Numbered from the stretch's first letter, positions 20,412 through 29,357 are shown. The stretch is DNA of 64,000 bases from Glycomyces xiaoerkulensis (GCF_002798405.1 NZ_PGGV01000003.1:62001-126000), one strand, 5' to 3'. Translations and numbers: made by a program. Notes: generated by a model from the letters alone, not told the origin.

Positions 20412-21114
20412 GAGCGCCAGGCAGTGGACAGATGGAAACACTGCAATTGAGCGGGTTCCGCCTCCTGCCTGGTCTGCTGGGACGTCTTGCGTGACGATAC
20501 AGGTGCGTTCGTGAGTTGGGACATCAGCTTATTCTTGTCGGTCTAGGGCATTCCAATCATCACGAAAATCGCCTCGGCAGCGCTGGCTTTCGCCCGCTGC
20601 TGCCGCGACCTCGGTCCGAGTGCGGCTGCGGGAGCTGAGGCGAGACATCCCGGCTGTTCGATCCCCACCCGAGCGGCCTGCGGGTCGTGCCCAGCTCGGT
20701 TTCCTCCGTGACAACGATGCCTGCTCGCCCCGACGCGGACCTGCTCCGGAGCGTCTACGTGAGCGTTCTGCGCCGCCGGGGCTGCGGTTCGTTGTTCAGG
20801 GATGCAGGGCATGGAGGTCCGGTGCCGAGACCAGGTGCCGAAGCTCCGGTGCGGTGGCTCAACCTTGACTGCAGAGGAGCTTGGCTATGCCCCGACCGAG
20901 AGGTTCCGCAGGATTGTCTAGAGGTGGACCGTCGCCGCTCCATTGCCCGCACCGTGCCACATGCAGCGATGCCCAAGCGGGACGGGAAAGCGAAGCTACT
21001 GTGGACGCATTGCGTCCGTAACCCATGGGACGCAGAAGGCAGGGCTGAGGGCCAGTGAGCGTCGATCCATTTTAGGGGATGACTCTCCAGGAGTTGGTTG
21101 CGTACGATCGACTC
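20412..21114. other. Intergenic stretch, no convincing gene
   Basis: About 700 bp between the gajB remnant and the GIY-YIG gene. Short frames occur on both strands (for example 20687-21058 plus), but none has a recognisable motif, a ribosome site or steady third-position bias. It could be a decayed gene. The promoter of the downstream gene lies at its right end. Confidence 0.5.
21080..21108 (+). promoter_or_regulatory. Leaderless promoter of the GIY-YIG gene
   Basis: TGACTC (21080-21085), 17-bp spacer, TACGAT (21103-21108), then 6 nt to ATG 21115. This spacing puts the transcript start at the start codon, as in leaderless actinobacterial mRNAs. Confidence 0.5.
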
Positions 21115-23421
21115 ATGGCAGGGACGCTTGGTTTCAAACTGGCAGTTCGGCATACGTATCAGCGGCGGTTCACCCGACAGGACCTGGACACGGCCCTGGC
21201 AGGGTGCCATTGGTACCTCATCTCCGCCCGACCGGCCGTTCGCATCATTCCCGACTCTGAGCGACTCGATGATGGCATCCTGACCGTCGGGTTCCAAGAG
21301 GCGGGAGCGGGCGACAGTTCAGGCACGGCCGCGCTGTACGGCGCTGAGTACGCCGACACCGATCATGATGCGACTTTCCATGTCCACGAGGGCGGCTCCT
21401 ACTTCTCGCTCCGGTTCCCGGGTGTCCATCTCCATGGCGATTCGTGGTCGCTGGCCGCATTCCTTTCTGGGGGCGGTCCGGACCTGGCACGGCACGAGAT
21501 CCTCTACATCGGCAAGGCCTACGGTGACGGCCGGCGTACCGCCGCTACTCGCACGGCCCAGCATGAAACACTCCAGACCATCTATGAGGACTATCTCGAC
21601 CAGAGGATGGACATCTTCGTCACCCCATTGATGCTCGCGAAATCCACATGGTCCAGCGACGACCACATCGACGACACCGAACCCGGCCCGGACATCGATG
21701 CGTACGAACGCGTCTTCGCTACCCGGGACGGAGTCGTATCCGGATCTACGGTCGACCTGATCGAGCACAGTCTCATCGCCCATTTCAGCCCGGCTTACAA
21801 CGTGAACCTGAGCAAGTGGCAGGCGCCCCGGCAGACCGAGCCGATGCGGCAGATGCGCTCGGCAGGGTTCCGGCTGCTCAACGTACACCTTGACACAAGT
21901 GACGGGCTCGCCCGATTCTGTTCCGCGACCCAGCCCGAGGCCCGTCGGAGCCACTTCATTTACCACGACGTCCCGCCTGCCCCTCGCAAGGCCGTGCCGC
22001 GTGGCATCAGCGCCATGGAGATCAGCCAGTGGCGCCCGGAGGCCCGTCTCGTTCGCGAAGGCCCCGATATGTTCAGCGATCTCGCCGAACAACGAGACCT
22101 GATGTTCCGAACCTTCGGCGACGAGGCCCCCGCCGAGCGGAAACCGAGCTCCATCTTCCTCGACCATTCGAGCGACACAACGGTCCAGACCACGCCCCTG
22201 GCGCCGGACCTTCTCGAGGCCGAACAGCAGGTTCGCGAATCCATCCTGCAGCGGCGACAGCAAGAGGCCGACGAGGAGGCGGCACTGCAGTACCGGGGCG
22301 TGCCCACCTACGACCCCGAGACCGGCAGTATCGAGTTCGGACGGCTGGACTCCGGAGAACCGGTCCCCTGGATCCTGCACGACCGTGAGGGAAACGCCCA
22401 GAGCGGCTACCTCATCAACGACGACCACCGATCGAACACTTCGACTCTCGTGATCCTCAAGCACCAAGCGGAGCTGTCCGGGCGATTCGTGACCTACCTC
22501 TGCGACCCGAAAGACCGGTTGCGCCTGTCGGCGGGCACGGATGCATCGTCGCCGCAGGCCTGGATTGCCACGAGTCCCGATGCGACCGCTGAGGCGATCC
22601 TCAAAGTCGCCGACGTGGTCGACCTGCGCGCTGGCGATCCGGGTGACTTCAAGATCGGGTCCGGGACCGCTGGTCTCCTGCTCGTGATCAACGATGCGGA
22701 TACGATTCTGGGGTCTCCGGCGATCGACCGCGCCGCATCCAACATCCTCACCAACGGTCCTGTCGTGGGCGTCGGCCTGCTCACGGCGTTCGGTACGGTC
22801 ACTGGTTTCACCTACGCTGCCGAGCACTGGCAGGGGCTCGGCGGGGTCCATAACAAGCTGGCTGGGATTGAAGTGCCGCCCTCGCTGCCCGCGTGGGCGG
22901 CGATGCTCCACCGCGCTCCGCTGCAGGAGGTACCGGTGACTGACGGCGAGCTTGCTTTCGCCGTCTTCCATGACGACCGGAACCTGTACTTCGGCATCGT
23001 CGCGGGCGTCTTGGACGGCTCGCACGATGGTGAAGCCGTCAAGCGCGAGGGCAGAGCGATCATCGTGGATCTCGTCGGCGGGGACCTGCTCTGGATTGAA
23101 GAGGATCACGACTGCGGGTGTTATGAGGGGCTGAATCTCTTGAATGCCACGCGATGGATCGTCAGGCGCTTCCCCGAGCAATGGGTGCTGTTCCATGTCA
23201 TGACGAATTACTTCTTCGACGTCGACGCGCCGCAGCATGAGGCCCTGGGTTGGGCGGACGAAGTGATGCGGTCCCGATTCCGCACCCCCGCCTACACCTG
23301 GCGCTCGGGTCCGACCCCCGACGGCACCGATTTCGCCCTCTACACGACCATCCCTGAACCCATCGAGGTCCTCGACCAGTCCAACAAGATCATGCAGCTG
23401 TACCGACACCTCTACGGATAA
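21115..23421 (+). CDS. GIY-YIG nuclease-like protein with FtsK/HerA-like region lacking Walker A
   Basis: A 768-residue protein with no close family I can name. Residues 120-240 carry a GIY-YIG-like signature: LYIGKA at 130-135, an Arg/His-containing helix after it (TAATRTAQHETLQTIY), a metal-ligand Glu at 217 in IEHSLIAHFSPAYN. Residues ~430-600 run parallel to an FtsK/HerA ATPase: SNTSTLVILKHQAEL where the P-loop helix should be, VTYLCDPKDR like the 'IDPK' strand, LLLVINDADTIL like Walker B, and VGVGLLTAFGTVT like the final strand. The glycine-rich P-loop itself is missing. ATG 21115 is preferred because a -10 lies 6 nt upstream; ATG 21079 has an AGGGG abutting it and overlaps the -35. It is probably co-transcribed with the next gene (31-nt gap). 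Confidence 0.75.
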   Translation: MAGTLGFKLAVRHTYQRRFTRQDLDTALAGCHWYLISARPAVRIIPDSERLDDGILTVGFQEAGAGDSSGTAALYGAEYADTDHDATFHVHEGGSYFSLRFPGVHLHGDSWSLAAFLSGGGPDLARHEILYIGKAYGDGRRTAATRTAQHETLQTIYEDYLDQRMDIFVTPLMLAKSTWSSDDHIDDTEPGPDIDAYERVFATRDGVVSGSTVDLIEHSLIAHFSPAYNVNLSKWQAPRQTEPMRQMRSAGFRLLNVHLDTSDGLARFCSATQPEARRSHFIYHDVPPAPRKAVPRGISAMEISQWRPEARLVREGPDMFSDLAEQRDLMFRTFGDEAPAERKPSSIFLDHSSDTTVQTTPLAPDLLEAEQQVRESILQRRQQEADEEAALQYRGVPTYDPETGSIEFGRLDSGEPVPWILHDREGNAQSGYLINDDHRSNTSTLVILKHQAELSGRFVTYLCDPKDRLRLSAGTDASSPQAWIATSPDATAEAILKVADVVDLRAGDPGDFKIGSGTAGLLLVINDADTILGSPAIDRAASNILTNGPVVGVGLLTAFGTVTGFTYAAEHWQGLGGVHNKLAGIEVPPSLPAWAAMLHRAPLQEVPVTDGELAFAVFHDDRNLYFGIVAGVLDGSHDGEAVKREGRAIIVDLVGGDLLWIEEDHDCGCYEGLNLLNATRWIVRRFPEQWVLFHVMTNYFFDVDAPQHEALGWADEVMRSRFRTPAYTWRSGPTPDGTDFALYTTIPEPIEVLDQSNKIMQLYRHLYG

Positions 23422-23452
23422 TCTCAGGCGCGATCCCCATGCTGGGGGTGTC

Positions 23453-24910
23453 GTGCGGCAGCGGTGTCGAATTGACAGAGCGGCAGGCGTGCCGTCGACG
23501 GTCCTGCTGTCAACTACCCGACGACTTGTGTTCCATGGGGTCCCAACGGAATACGTTGAGGATCGAGGAGTGTTCTGGCAGGCGTTGTTCGCACGCTCGA
23601 GAAAGGGCCCGCGCTTGTTCCGACGCCGCAACACCTCGACCCGGACCGCAGTCGATCCCCATACCTGGCCTGCCTTGACCAAACTCGCCGACTACGACGG
23701 CGCCGTCGATCTCGGCGGCGCGACCGCCCAGATCTGGGCCCGCGCAGAAGGACGGATCGCGCTCGTCCAGCACGAAGCGACCACCGCCAGCACGTGGACG
23801 TGGCGTGAGGACCTCGCCGGCATCGAGGCCGTCGTCTATTGCACCGGCCGGCTCTGGACGGCCGAACCCGAGATGCGCTTGTGGGAGCCGGGCGTGTTCC
23901 CCGACCACAACGCGCCACTGGTGTCCTGGACACAGATGAGCGGCTGGATCGGGACCGCCCCTCCCTTGTTCCCACAGAACCTTCGCACATTCGCGATCAT
24001 CGACCGGTGGGAGCCCGGCGAGCCCCCGGTGACCGCGCTTGCCCGCGACGTCGACATCGCCTCGATCCTGGTCGCCGCCGCCACGTGCGAGCCCGGTACG
24101 GCGGCGCACCGCGCGCTCACCAACTTCGCCGCTGAAGCCCTTTGGGACGACTACCGGATCACAAAGAACGACATTGCCACGTTCACCGACGCATGCGAAC
24201 AACTCACGCTGCCGTGGGGTGCGAGACCCTTGCCAGTACCCGAGCCCGGCGACCTCGATGAGACGACAATCCGTGCCGGGTGGCTCGACATACTTGACCG
24301 CAGGGACGACGCTGCTGGCGCCGCACTACGGACGATGCGCTCCTGGACCAGCGGCGACCGGACACTGCCGTTCGCCGCATTCACGCAAATCGACCCCAGC
24401 GCGGACCAGTGGGCGGCCGAGTGGACCTCGCGGCTGGAGCCGAGCCCGTGGAGGGCCGCGCATGTCCTCTTCGAAGAGCGCAGACCTGTCCGGTACCTGA
24501 CCGACCCGGCAACGGGAGCGGCATGCGCCGAGGACCCCGACGGCATCATTCACACGCTCGTCCCGGCCGCGATCCCCACCGCAGCCGCGCTCCACTCAGT
24601 GATCCTCTCCGGTGGGCACACGACCGTGTGGATCCGCGACACCGACGGCCGCCTATGGCTCGCACCCCAGCTCGCCGCCGACGGCATCGCCTGGGGTTAC
24701 AGCGGCGGCGGCCCGTGGACGCTTGCCGGCCTCCTGGGTCGACTCCTCGACGACCTCGCCGCCCGAGCCACTGTCGGCGGCAAACCCCGGCCCGGCCTGC
24801 TTGCCTTGTGCCAGCACCCATGGCCAGACGGTACGGTGCTGACACGGGCGGACCTCGAAGCAGCACGTGACGGCCGGTTCACGCTGCCAGTAGTCGACAC
24901 CGATAAATGA
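23453..24910 (+). CDS. Uncharacterised protein, partner of the GIY-YIG gene
   Basis: A 485-residue acidic, tryptophan-rich protein that I do not recognise. There is no signal peptide, membrane helix or nucleotide-binding motif. The middle has repeated W-containing segments (ASTWTWREDLAG, LVSWTQMSGWIG) and the C-terminus ends in an aspartate-rich helix. GTG 23453 is the first in-frame start; GTG 23489 is an alternative and neither has a strong ribosome site. It follows the GIY-YIG gene by 31 nt and is closed by a strong hairpin, so the two probably form a unit. Function unknown; the context suggests defence. Confidence 0.65.
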   Translation: MRQRCRIDRAAGVPSTVLLSTTRRLVFHGVPTEYVEDRGVFWQALFARSRKGPRLFRRRNTSTRTAVDPHTWPALTKLADYDGAVDLGGATAQIWARAEGRIALVQHEATTASTWTWREDLAGIEAVVYCTGRLWTAEPEMRLWEPGVFPDHNAPLVSWTQMSGWIGTAPPLFPQNLRTFAIIDRWEPGEPPVTALARDVDIASILVAAATCEPGTAAHRALTNFAAEALWDDYRITKNDIATFTDACEQLTLPWGARPLPVPEPGDLDETTIRAGWLDILDRRDDAAGAALRTMRSWTSGDRTLPFAAFTQIDPSADQWAAEWTSRLEPSPWRAAHVLFEERRPVRYLTDPATGAACAEDPDGIIHTLVPAAIPTAAALHSVILSGGHTTVWIRDTDGRLWLAPQLAADGIAWGYSGGGPWTLAGLLGRLLDDLAARATVGGKPRPGLLALCQHPWPDGTVLTRADLEAARDGRFTLPVVDTDK

Positions 24911-24915
24911 CGCTC

Positions 24916-24948
24916 GTGTGGGCCAGCGCCACCGGCGCTGGCCCACAC
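24916..24948 (+). terminator. Rho-independent-type hairpin
   Basis: 15-bp perfect stem (GTGTGGGCCAGCGCC and its complement) with a 3-nt loop, 5 bp after the stop of the preceding gene. There is no U-tract, as is common in high-GC actinomycetes. Confidence 0.75.
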
Positions 24949-25128
24949 ACGGACGACATGATTGCAGACACCCTGATCGAATCCAGGGGTTGGTCTGGGG
25001 ACGCGAAGATCCGCCATGGTCAAACCCATCCAGTCCATCGCACGGCTCCGGAACACATGAAGCGCCGCAGGTTGCTGACGAGGAAGATTTCCAGATGGAC
25101 AGAGGCGAGCTTCAAATCTCCATCTTGG

Positions 25129-25134
25129 TAAATT
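25129..25134 (+). promoter_or_regulatory. -10 element of a leaderless transcript
   Basis: TAAATT ends 6 nt before the GTG start at 25141, the leaderless geometry also seen at 21103 and 31850. No clear -35. Confidence 0.45.
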
Positions 25135-25140
25135 CGTTAC

Positions 25141-26187
25141 GTGTCACGAGACGGTCTCCCTACTGGCGCAGGGCGTCGGCCTGCTGAAATCACCGCCCCC
25201 GCCCGTTGCTCAAATCTACGCATCGATCCGCGCGGGTACCCGATTATCGGGGTCATCCCGCAGGCGCCAGGGAAGGAGGACTTCGGCGGCCTGTCAGAGA
25301 AGCGCAAACTCGTCCTCGCCACCTATGACCTGTGCGCTGTGTGCGCGATGCCGTTCCGTGACGAGCTGCGCTGGCAGGTGACGTTCAACGATCAGTTGCA
25401 TCACATGGGCCCTGCGCCGACATTCAACGAGGCACCCGTCCACAAAATATGCGCGCTGTACGCGGCGCAGGTGTGTCCATTTGTGTCATCGCCCCACGCG
25501 CGTCTGGGCGATGCCCAGCGCAAGGGCCAGCGTCGACCCGAAACCCTCGTCCTCGCAGGCTTCACTGGCACAGCAGCAGTGTTCGGGCATGAGAGCGACC
25601 TGCAGGCCGGCGAGAACATCCTGATGTTCGAGATGGACGAGCTGCGCAGTACCCACCAGCTCACCAGCGCCAGCGATGCCCGTGACGCCTATGAAGCAGC
25701 GTTGGGCGATGAAGCCAGCATCGAACTCGACGATCAAGAGCGGCGCATCATCGAAATCCTGTGTGCACCGACTCTCGAGGAGAATGAGGACTCCGGTGGC
25801 GTCATGGCCGGAGCCGCATGGTTCATCGGTGCGGCGTTCTGCCCGCAGATCAAGCGAGTTCAGGCGATGAAGCAGTTCGCCGAGTCCCGCGACGACTTCT
25901 ACTTCCAGATGGCGGCGAATTTTCTGTTCTATCCCAATCGCATGGCCGACTGGGAAGACGCTGAAGATGCCTCGACTGCCGCAGCTGTATCGTGGTTCAG
26001 GTCGCGGGATAGCCTGCCTGAGGTACTGAGACCGTGGCGATCCGATGCTGCGCGTCGGCTCAGGGATTCCAAGGGGCGGCGCCCTATCCCGACTACCAAG
26101 CGGGCACCAGTAGTCCGCGATGAAGACGCGCTGCGTCGACGCAGGGAAGCCGAGGCGCGCCTTCGCAGGCGGCGACGAAAGAAGTAG
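25141..26187 (+). CDS. Uncharacterised protein with Cys/His zinc-binding-like motif
   Basis: A 348-residue protein. Residues 60-125 contain LCAVCAMPF followed by APVHKICALYAAQVCPF, a C-x2-C...H-x2-C...C pattern that looks like a treble-clef/HNH-type metal site, but no catalytic HNH histidines can be assigned. The rest is helical and the last 35 residues are strongly basic (RRRREAEARLRRRRRKK), suggesting nucleic-acid contact. GTG 25141 is chosen from the leaderless -10 at 25129. It is the last gene before the island end. Function unknown. Confidence 0.7.
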   Translation: MSRDGLPTGAGRRPAEITAPARCSNLRIDPRGYPIIGVIPQAPGKEDFGGLSEKRKLVLATYDLCAVCAMPFRDELRWQVTFNDQLHHMGPAPTFNEAPVHKICALYAAQVCPFVSSPHARLGDAQRKGQRRPETLVLAGFTGTAAVFGHESDLQAGENILMFEMDELRSTHQLTSASDARDAYEAALGDEASIELDDQERRIIEILCAPTLEENEDSGGVMAGAAWFIGAAFCPQIKRVQAMKQFAESRDDFYFQMAANFLFYPNRMADWEDAEDASTAAAVSWFRSRDSLPEVLRPWRSDAARRLRDSKGRRPIPTTKRAPVVRDEDALRRRREAEARLRRRRRKK

Positions 26188-27040
26188 CGGTGGGGGGCTT
26201 CGATGAACTCTGTGAGGCGATCTCAATCTGCTTCGGTCGCATGTCGGCCGATTGTGCCGTGCAGAGTTGTCAGCCGAGGAGGCGTGGTCCTTCGGACCTA
26301 GGTCCATGAGATTCCTGCCAAGTGCTGGCCAGTGTTTCCTGATGTGCTGAGGAGACAGCGTTCGACCAGGCTAAGGGTCAATTCACGGAGTTGCCGACCG
26401 CCCGCTGAGCAGGTTTCAGGGGATGCATGATCACGAAGCCGGCCGGTTTCGGTGTCCAAGCCTGCGACGTGGCCGGTAGGGGATCATCTTGAAGTCGCTG
26501 CCGGACCGGTTGGCGGCATGGGTCCCCGACTTGGGCTAAGAGTTCTGACGTTTGAAGAGATCCTTGCCCACCGTCGGAGGGTAGGGAATCACGGCGGACA
26601 TTGAGATGATGCATGGCGAGTTACCGGTCGGTAATCCGAGAATCCTTGAGTGGCGATACAAGTGCGCTTTCGGTGGTGTGCCTCTGCCTCGGCGGGTTCG
26701 AAGGTCGATGGTGGTTCGCGGTTGTGTGAGGTAGTGGGGGCCAAGGAGCGTCGACGCCACGACATCGCCGAGCAGACCGGAGATGCGGCGCAGCATTTGC
26801 CCGATAACGGGGGGTGCGTCGAGCCTGTGGCGGTCCTTGTGCGACACTGCGTCGGCTCCATCAAAAAGTAGGCAGTATCACATTCTTGCGATAGTCCTCC
26901 CAATCAGATCCATAATGGACTTGGCGGCCATACTCTTGGCCATGAACACGTTGGGAAAGGTTGGCAGATCGCCTGGTCAGTCAGGGTGGGTCTGGGCGTT
27001 CGATAGGCCCATTGCCGCTGGTAAGGAGTTTCGGATAGCG
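26188..27040. other. Non-coding or decayed stretch at island end
   Basis: About 850 bp with no persuasive gene. The minus-strand frames at 26378-26614 and 26536-26847 lack ribosome sites and motifs. Composition is less GC-rich than the neighbours. No integrase or excisionase is visible here; if the island encodes one, it should be at the other end, outside this window. Confidence 0.5.
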
Positions 27041-27085
27041 CTGGGGGTCAAGGGGTCGCAGGTTCAAATCCTGTCAGCCCGACCA
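27041..27085 (+). other. 3' half of tRNA-Pro(GGG): island attachment-site scar
   Basis: The 45 nt run from the GGG anticodon loop (CTGGGGGTCAAG) through the variable region, the T-arm (GGTTCAAATCC) and the 3' acceptor strand CAGCCCG-A-CCA. The matching 5' half (acceptor CGGGCTG, D-arm) is absent upstream, so this is not a functional tRNA. Such partial copies form when an element integrates at a tRNA 3' end; the intact gene should lie at the far junction. Confidence 0.8.
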
Positions 27086-27349
27086 TAGAGCTCTTGTTTG
27101 AACATCGGGCACTTTCTGCGGGGCCGCGGCGTAAGCCGCGGCTCTTTCGCGTGCCAGCGCCTGGCTGGTGGCATGCTGTCCGAGATAGTGGCGGAGCGGT
27201 GCGTAGACGGCGGCGTGGTCTGCGCGGGCGGTCGCCGGGTGGTCGAGATCGTCGGCGTCGATGTAGAGCTTGTCGAAGCACAGGCCGTTGAAGGCGCGAC
27301 GGTGGTCGTCCGGCAGGGACCGGTAGAGCGCCCAGGGCTTCAGATAAGC
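27074..27349 (-). pseudogene. C-terminal fragment of an unknown protein
   Basis: A minus-strand frame with strong GC3 bias and protein-like composition (RAFNGLCFDKLYIDADD, then HAAVYAPLRHYLGQ) ends at a TGA that lies within the tRNA-Pro fragment. It has no start codon, and upstream the frame loses coding character near 27350. It reads through the hairpin at 27123, which encodes an alanine-rich tail. I cannot name the family. It may be a gene tail truncated by the tRNA-side rearrangement. Confidence 0.4.
27123..27147 (+). terminator. Hairpin plus T-rich run after the tRNA-Pro fragment
   Basis: GCCGCGGC-gtaa-GCCGCGGC followed by TCTTT, 38 nt downstream of the tRNA 3' end; the likely original terminator of tRNA-Pro. 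Confidence 0.6.
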
Positions 27350-27999
27350 AGAGGGACTGTCCGGATCTGCTGCTGCGGGTGGCCGCGGGCGGTGTTGACT
27401 CTGGTCGACCGGTCGCTCACAATGGTTTTGATGACGATTTACCGAAAGGACGATGCCGCGTAGGTCTCCTGCGCAGGTCCGCGCAAGCCAGCGGCATCGA
27501 TCGAGATCCCTGATTCAGCGACCGACTCCTCAGATTCGCGGTGCTTCAGGGTCGTTGAACGCCGCTCTTCGTAGGCTTGAGGTCCGTGACTCCCGGTCGT
27601 GGCCCGGCCGGTTCGGATCGGCGTTTCTCGTTTGGCGGCAGATCGCTTACAGGCGCAGTCGCGCCCGAGGAGATTCGATCTGTACCGAAGAGTGCTGTTG
27701 CCCGCGTCCGAGGGAGGCACTGGAGCAGGCTTTGCACGGGCTTCCTCGCCGGTTCGCGCGCGAGCTTCGACGACTGCTCGCGCCGCTTGACTCGGCGGTT
27801 GAGAGACGGACCGTTCCGGACCCGTTCGCGCCGGTCGGCCGGGAATGGAGTTTCCGGAGCTGACAAACCGGAACCGATGCAGGTTTCGCCGGTTCCGGGC
27901 GGTGTACGGGCTTGCCTGTATTGCACGGTCAGGTTCGGGAAGCCTCCCTTGTTTCGGGCGCTTCTGCTGTTCAATCCTTCTGAGCTCATGGAGTTTTCG
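27350..27999. other. Intergenic stretch, nothing assigned
   Basis: A 650-bp region. The long plus-strand frame that runs into the HAD gene from 27577 has an arginine/serine-rich translation typical of shadow frames, and I do not count it as coding. Confidence 0.5.
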
Positions 28000-28548
28000 A
28001 TGAGGTCCAATGCGGTCGGTGGTATCGGGAGTTTCGAGGAGATGCTCGGAGCTTCCGACCGGCCGTGCTGGCTGCTTGATGTGGACGGGGTCCTCAATGC
28101 TGGACAGCCATGCTGGTCGAATGCGCAGCAGCGTCTCGTTTCCTCGAGAGCCGCGGGCGTATTGCGGTTGACCTGGTCGCCGCCCCTTCTCGACCGCATC
28201 CGCGCTGTGGCTGAATCAGGACTGGTCGATCTGGTCTGGGCTACGACGTGGTGCCCCGAAGGCGAGATCCTGGAGGACCTGTGGAACCTGCCGACGTTGA
28301 CCCGGGCCTGGACTGCGGAACTGTATGGACCTGCGGCCGCCGAAGCGAAGGCGGCTGCCGCCACCGAAGTGACCTTGGCCGGCCGTCCATTGATCTGGAC
28401 CGACGATGAACTCGCCGAGGACCTCGCCGAACCGGATCGTCTGGAGATCCGCCCTCGATCCCGGTGCGGTTTGGCTCCGGGCGATCTCGAGGCGATTGAA
28501 CGGTTCGTCGCTCGCCACGCAAGGTCCGGCGGCGGAAGGGCAGGTTAG
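28000..28548 (+). CDS. HAD-like hydrolase
   Basis: A 182-residue cytoplasmic protein of the HAD phosphatase fold. Motif I is WLLDVDGVLNA (residues ~24-34, nucleophile Asp of DVDGV). A motif II-like segment is DLVWATTW, and an acidic loop IWTDDEL follows late in the protein as the metal-binding motif. It resembles the HAD domain found alone or in RNA-repair 'Swiss army knife' proteins, so a polynucleotide or small-phosphate substrate is possible. ATG 28000 is chosen because GGAG lies 6 nt upstream; ATG 27988 is an alternative. It stands alone. Confidence 0.75.
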   Translation: MRSNAVGGIGSFEEMLGASDRPCWLLDVDGVLNAGQPCWSNAQQRLVSSRAAGVLRLTWSPPLLDRIRAVAESGLVDLVWATTWCPEGEILEDLWNLPTLTRAWTAELYGPAAAEAKAAAATEVTLAGRPLIWTDDELAEDLAEPDRLEIRPRSRCGLAPGDLEAIERFVARHARSGGGRAG

Positions 28549-28709
28549 CCACGGGAGGGCGCAGGTCTTGCGATCGGTGCGAACCGGGCGCTTGACACCG
28601 CGGAAGCTGATGTCGCATTTGAGCGCGAGACTCGCGGGGATGCGATCAGGGCCACCTGGATCAAGAGTGGCGGCTCGGATCCTCCCCCGTGATGGGGACA
28701 CCGCATTCT

Positions 28710-28856
28710 TCAACGCGACCTGGTCGCAGCACATCGGGCAGCACGTGCAGCGCCTCGCTGGCGGACGATCAGGAGCGTGGCGTTGAGTGCGGGCCAGGAG
28801 ACCAGGAGCGCCGCGAGGACGCCCAGCAGCAGGTCCCACCAGAAGGAGTCGGCCAT
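28710..28856 (-). pseudogene. Broken DUF1232/YkvA-like membrane gene
   Basis: A 48-codon frame begins FWWDLLLGVLAALLVSW and continues as a hydrophobic helix ending LLIVRQRG, the usual start of actinobacterial DUF1232 proteins. In the neighbouring frame the family's next segment can be read as EALHVLPDVLR. The frame is therefore shifted, and no intact C-terminal part follows. Short length makes this tentative; it could instead be a genuine one-helix small protein. Confidence 0.35.
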
Positions 28857-28928
28857 AGGTTCTCAAGCCCACCGGAAGCTGGGTGGAATGTGGTGGCGGG
28901 CTTCGGATTTCGGGTGTTCGGGTCGCGA

Positions 28929-29357
28929 TTACCTGGACCGTGACATGGGGCTTCGGAGGGTGCGGGCCAGTGCCAGTCCGCCGAGGTTCATCCCGATCAG
29001 GGCGACTACGAGCGCGACGATCGCTCCGGCTCGGCCGTTTCCGGTGCCGAATCCACCGGTGGACTGGGCTTCGTGCAGGACGGCCAGGACGAATCCGGTG
29101 AGCCCCAGCGCCAGTGCCGCGATGGCTGCGGCCGGTGCGCTGCCGATGCGGATGCGACCGGCGGCGCGGAGGTACGCCAGGGCGCCGATGGCCACACTGG
29201 TCAGGCCCAGCGCGGCGGCCACGACGGCGCCGAACCGGTCCGAGTCGGGGCCGTAGCCGCCGACGGCGACTTGGTCGTGCGCGGCGGCCGGTGCGGCCAG
29301 CAGCAGCACGCCGGCGATGGCGGTCGTGGCGATCGTGGACAGATGGCGCGCTGTCAT
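28929..29357 (-). CDS. DUF6223 family membrane protein
   Basis: A 142-residue protein. A signal-like N-terminal helix (IATTAIAGVLLLAAPAAAH) is followed by three further membrane segments with the recurring glycine-rich pattern seen in DUF6223: LGLTSVAIGALAYLRAAGRI, ALALGLTGFVLAVLHEA and GNGRAGAIVALVVALIGM. The family's function is not known. ATG 29357 is preceded by AAGGGGG at 5 nt. It appears monocistronic. Confidence 0.75.
   Translation of the reverse strand: MTARHLSTIATTAIAGVLLLAAPAAAHDQVAVGGYGPDSDRFGAVVAAALGLTSVAIGALAYLRAAGRIRIGSAPAAAIAALALGLTGFVLAVLHEAQSTGGFGTGNGRAGAIVALVVALIGMNLGGLALARTLRSPMSRSR

Noticed and set aside
20687-21058. Possible 123-codon gene before the GIY-YIG gene
   Set aside because: No ribosome site, no motif and uneven codon bias.
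21319-23682. A 787-codon minus-strand frame opposite the GIY-YIG gene
   Set aside because: It has no motif or ribosome site, while the plus strand encodes the GIY-YIG and FtsK-like patterns.
27010-27085. A complete tRNA-Pro gene
   Set aside because: The 5' acceptor strand and D-arm are missing; only the 3' half matches.
27048-27281. Minus-strand frame ending in the peptide GLTGFEPATP
   Set aside because: This peptide is a well-known artefact of translating the antisense of tRNA 3' ends; it supports the tRNA fragment, not a gene.
27577-27999. N-terminal extension of the HAD gene
   Set aside because: Arg/Ser-rich shadow-like translation, and a good ribosome site exists for ATG 28000.
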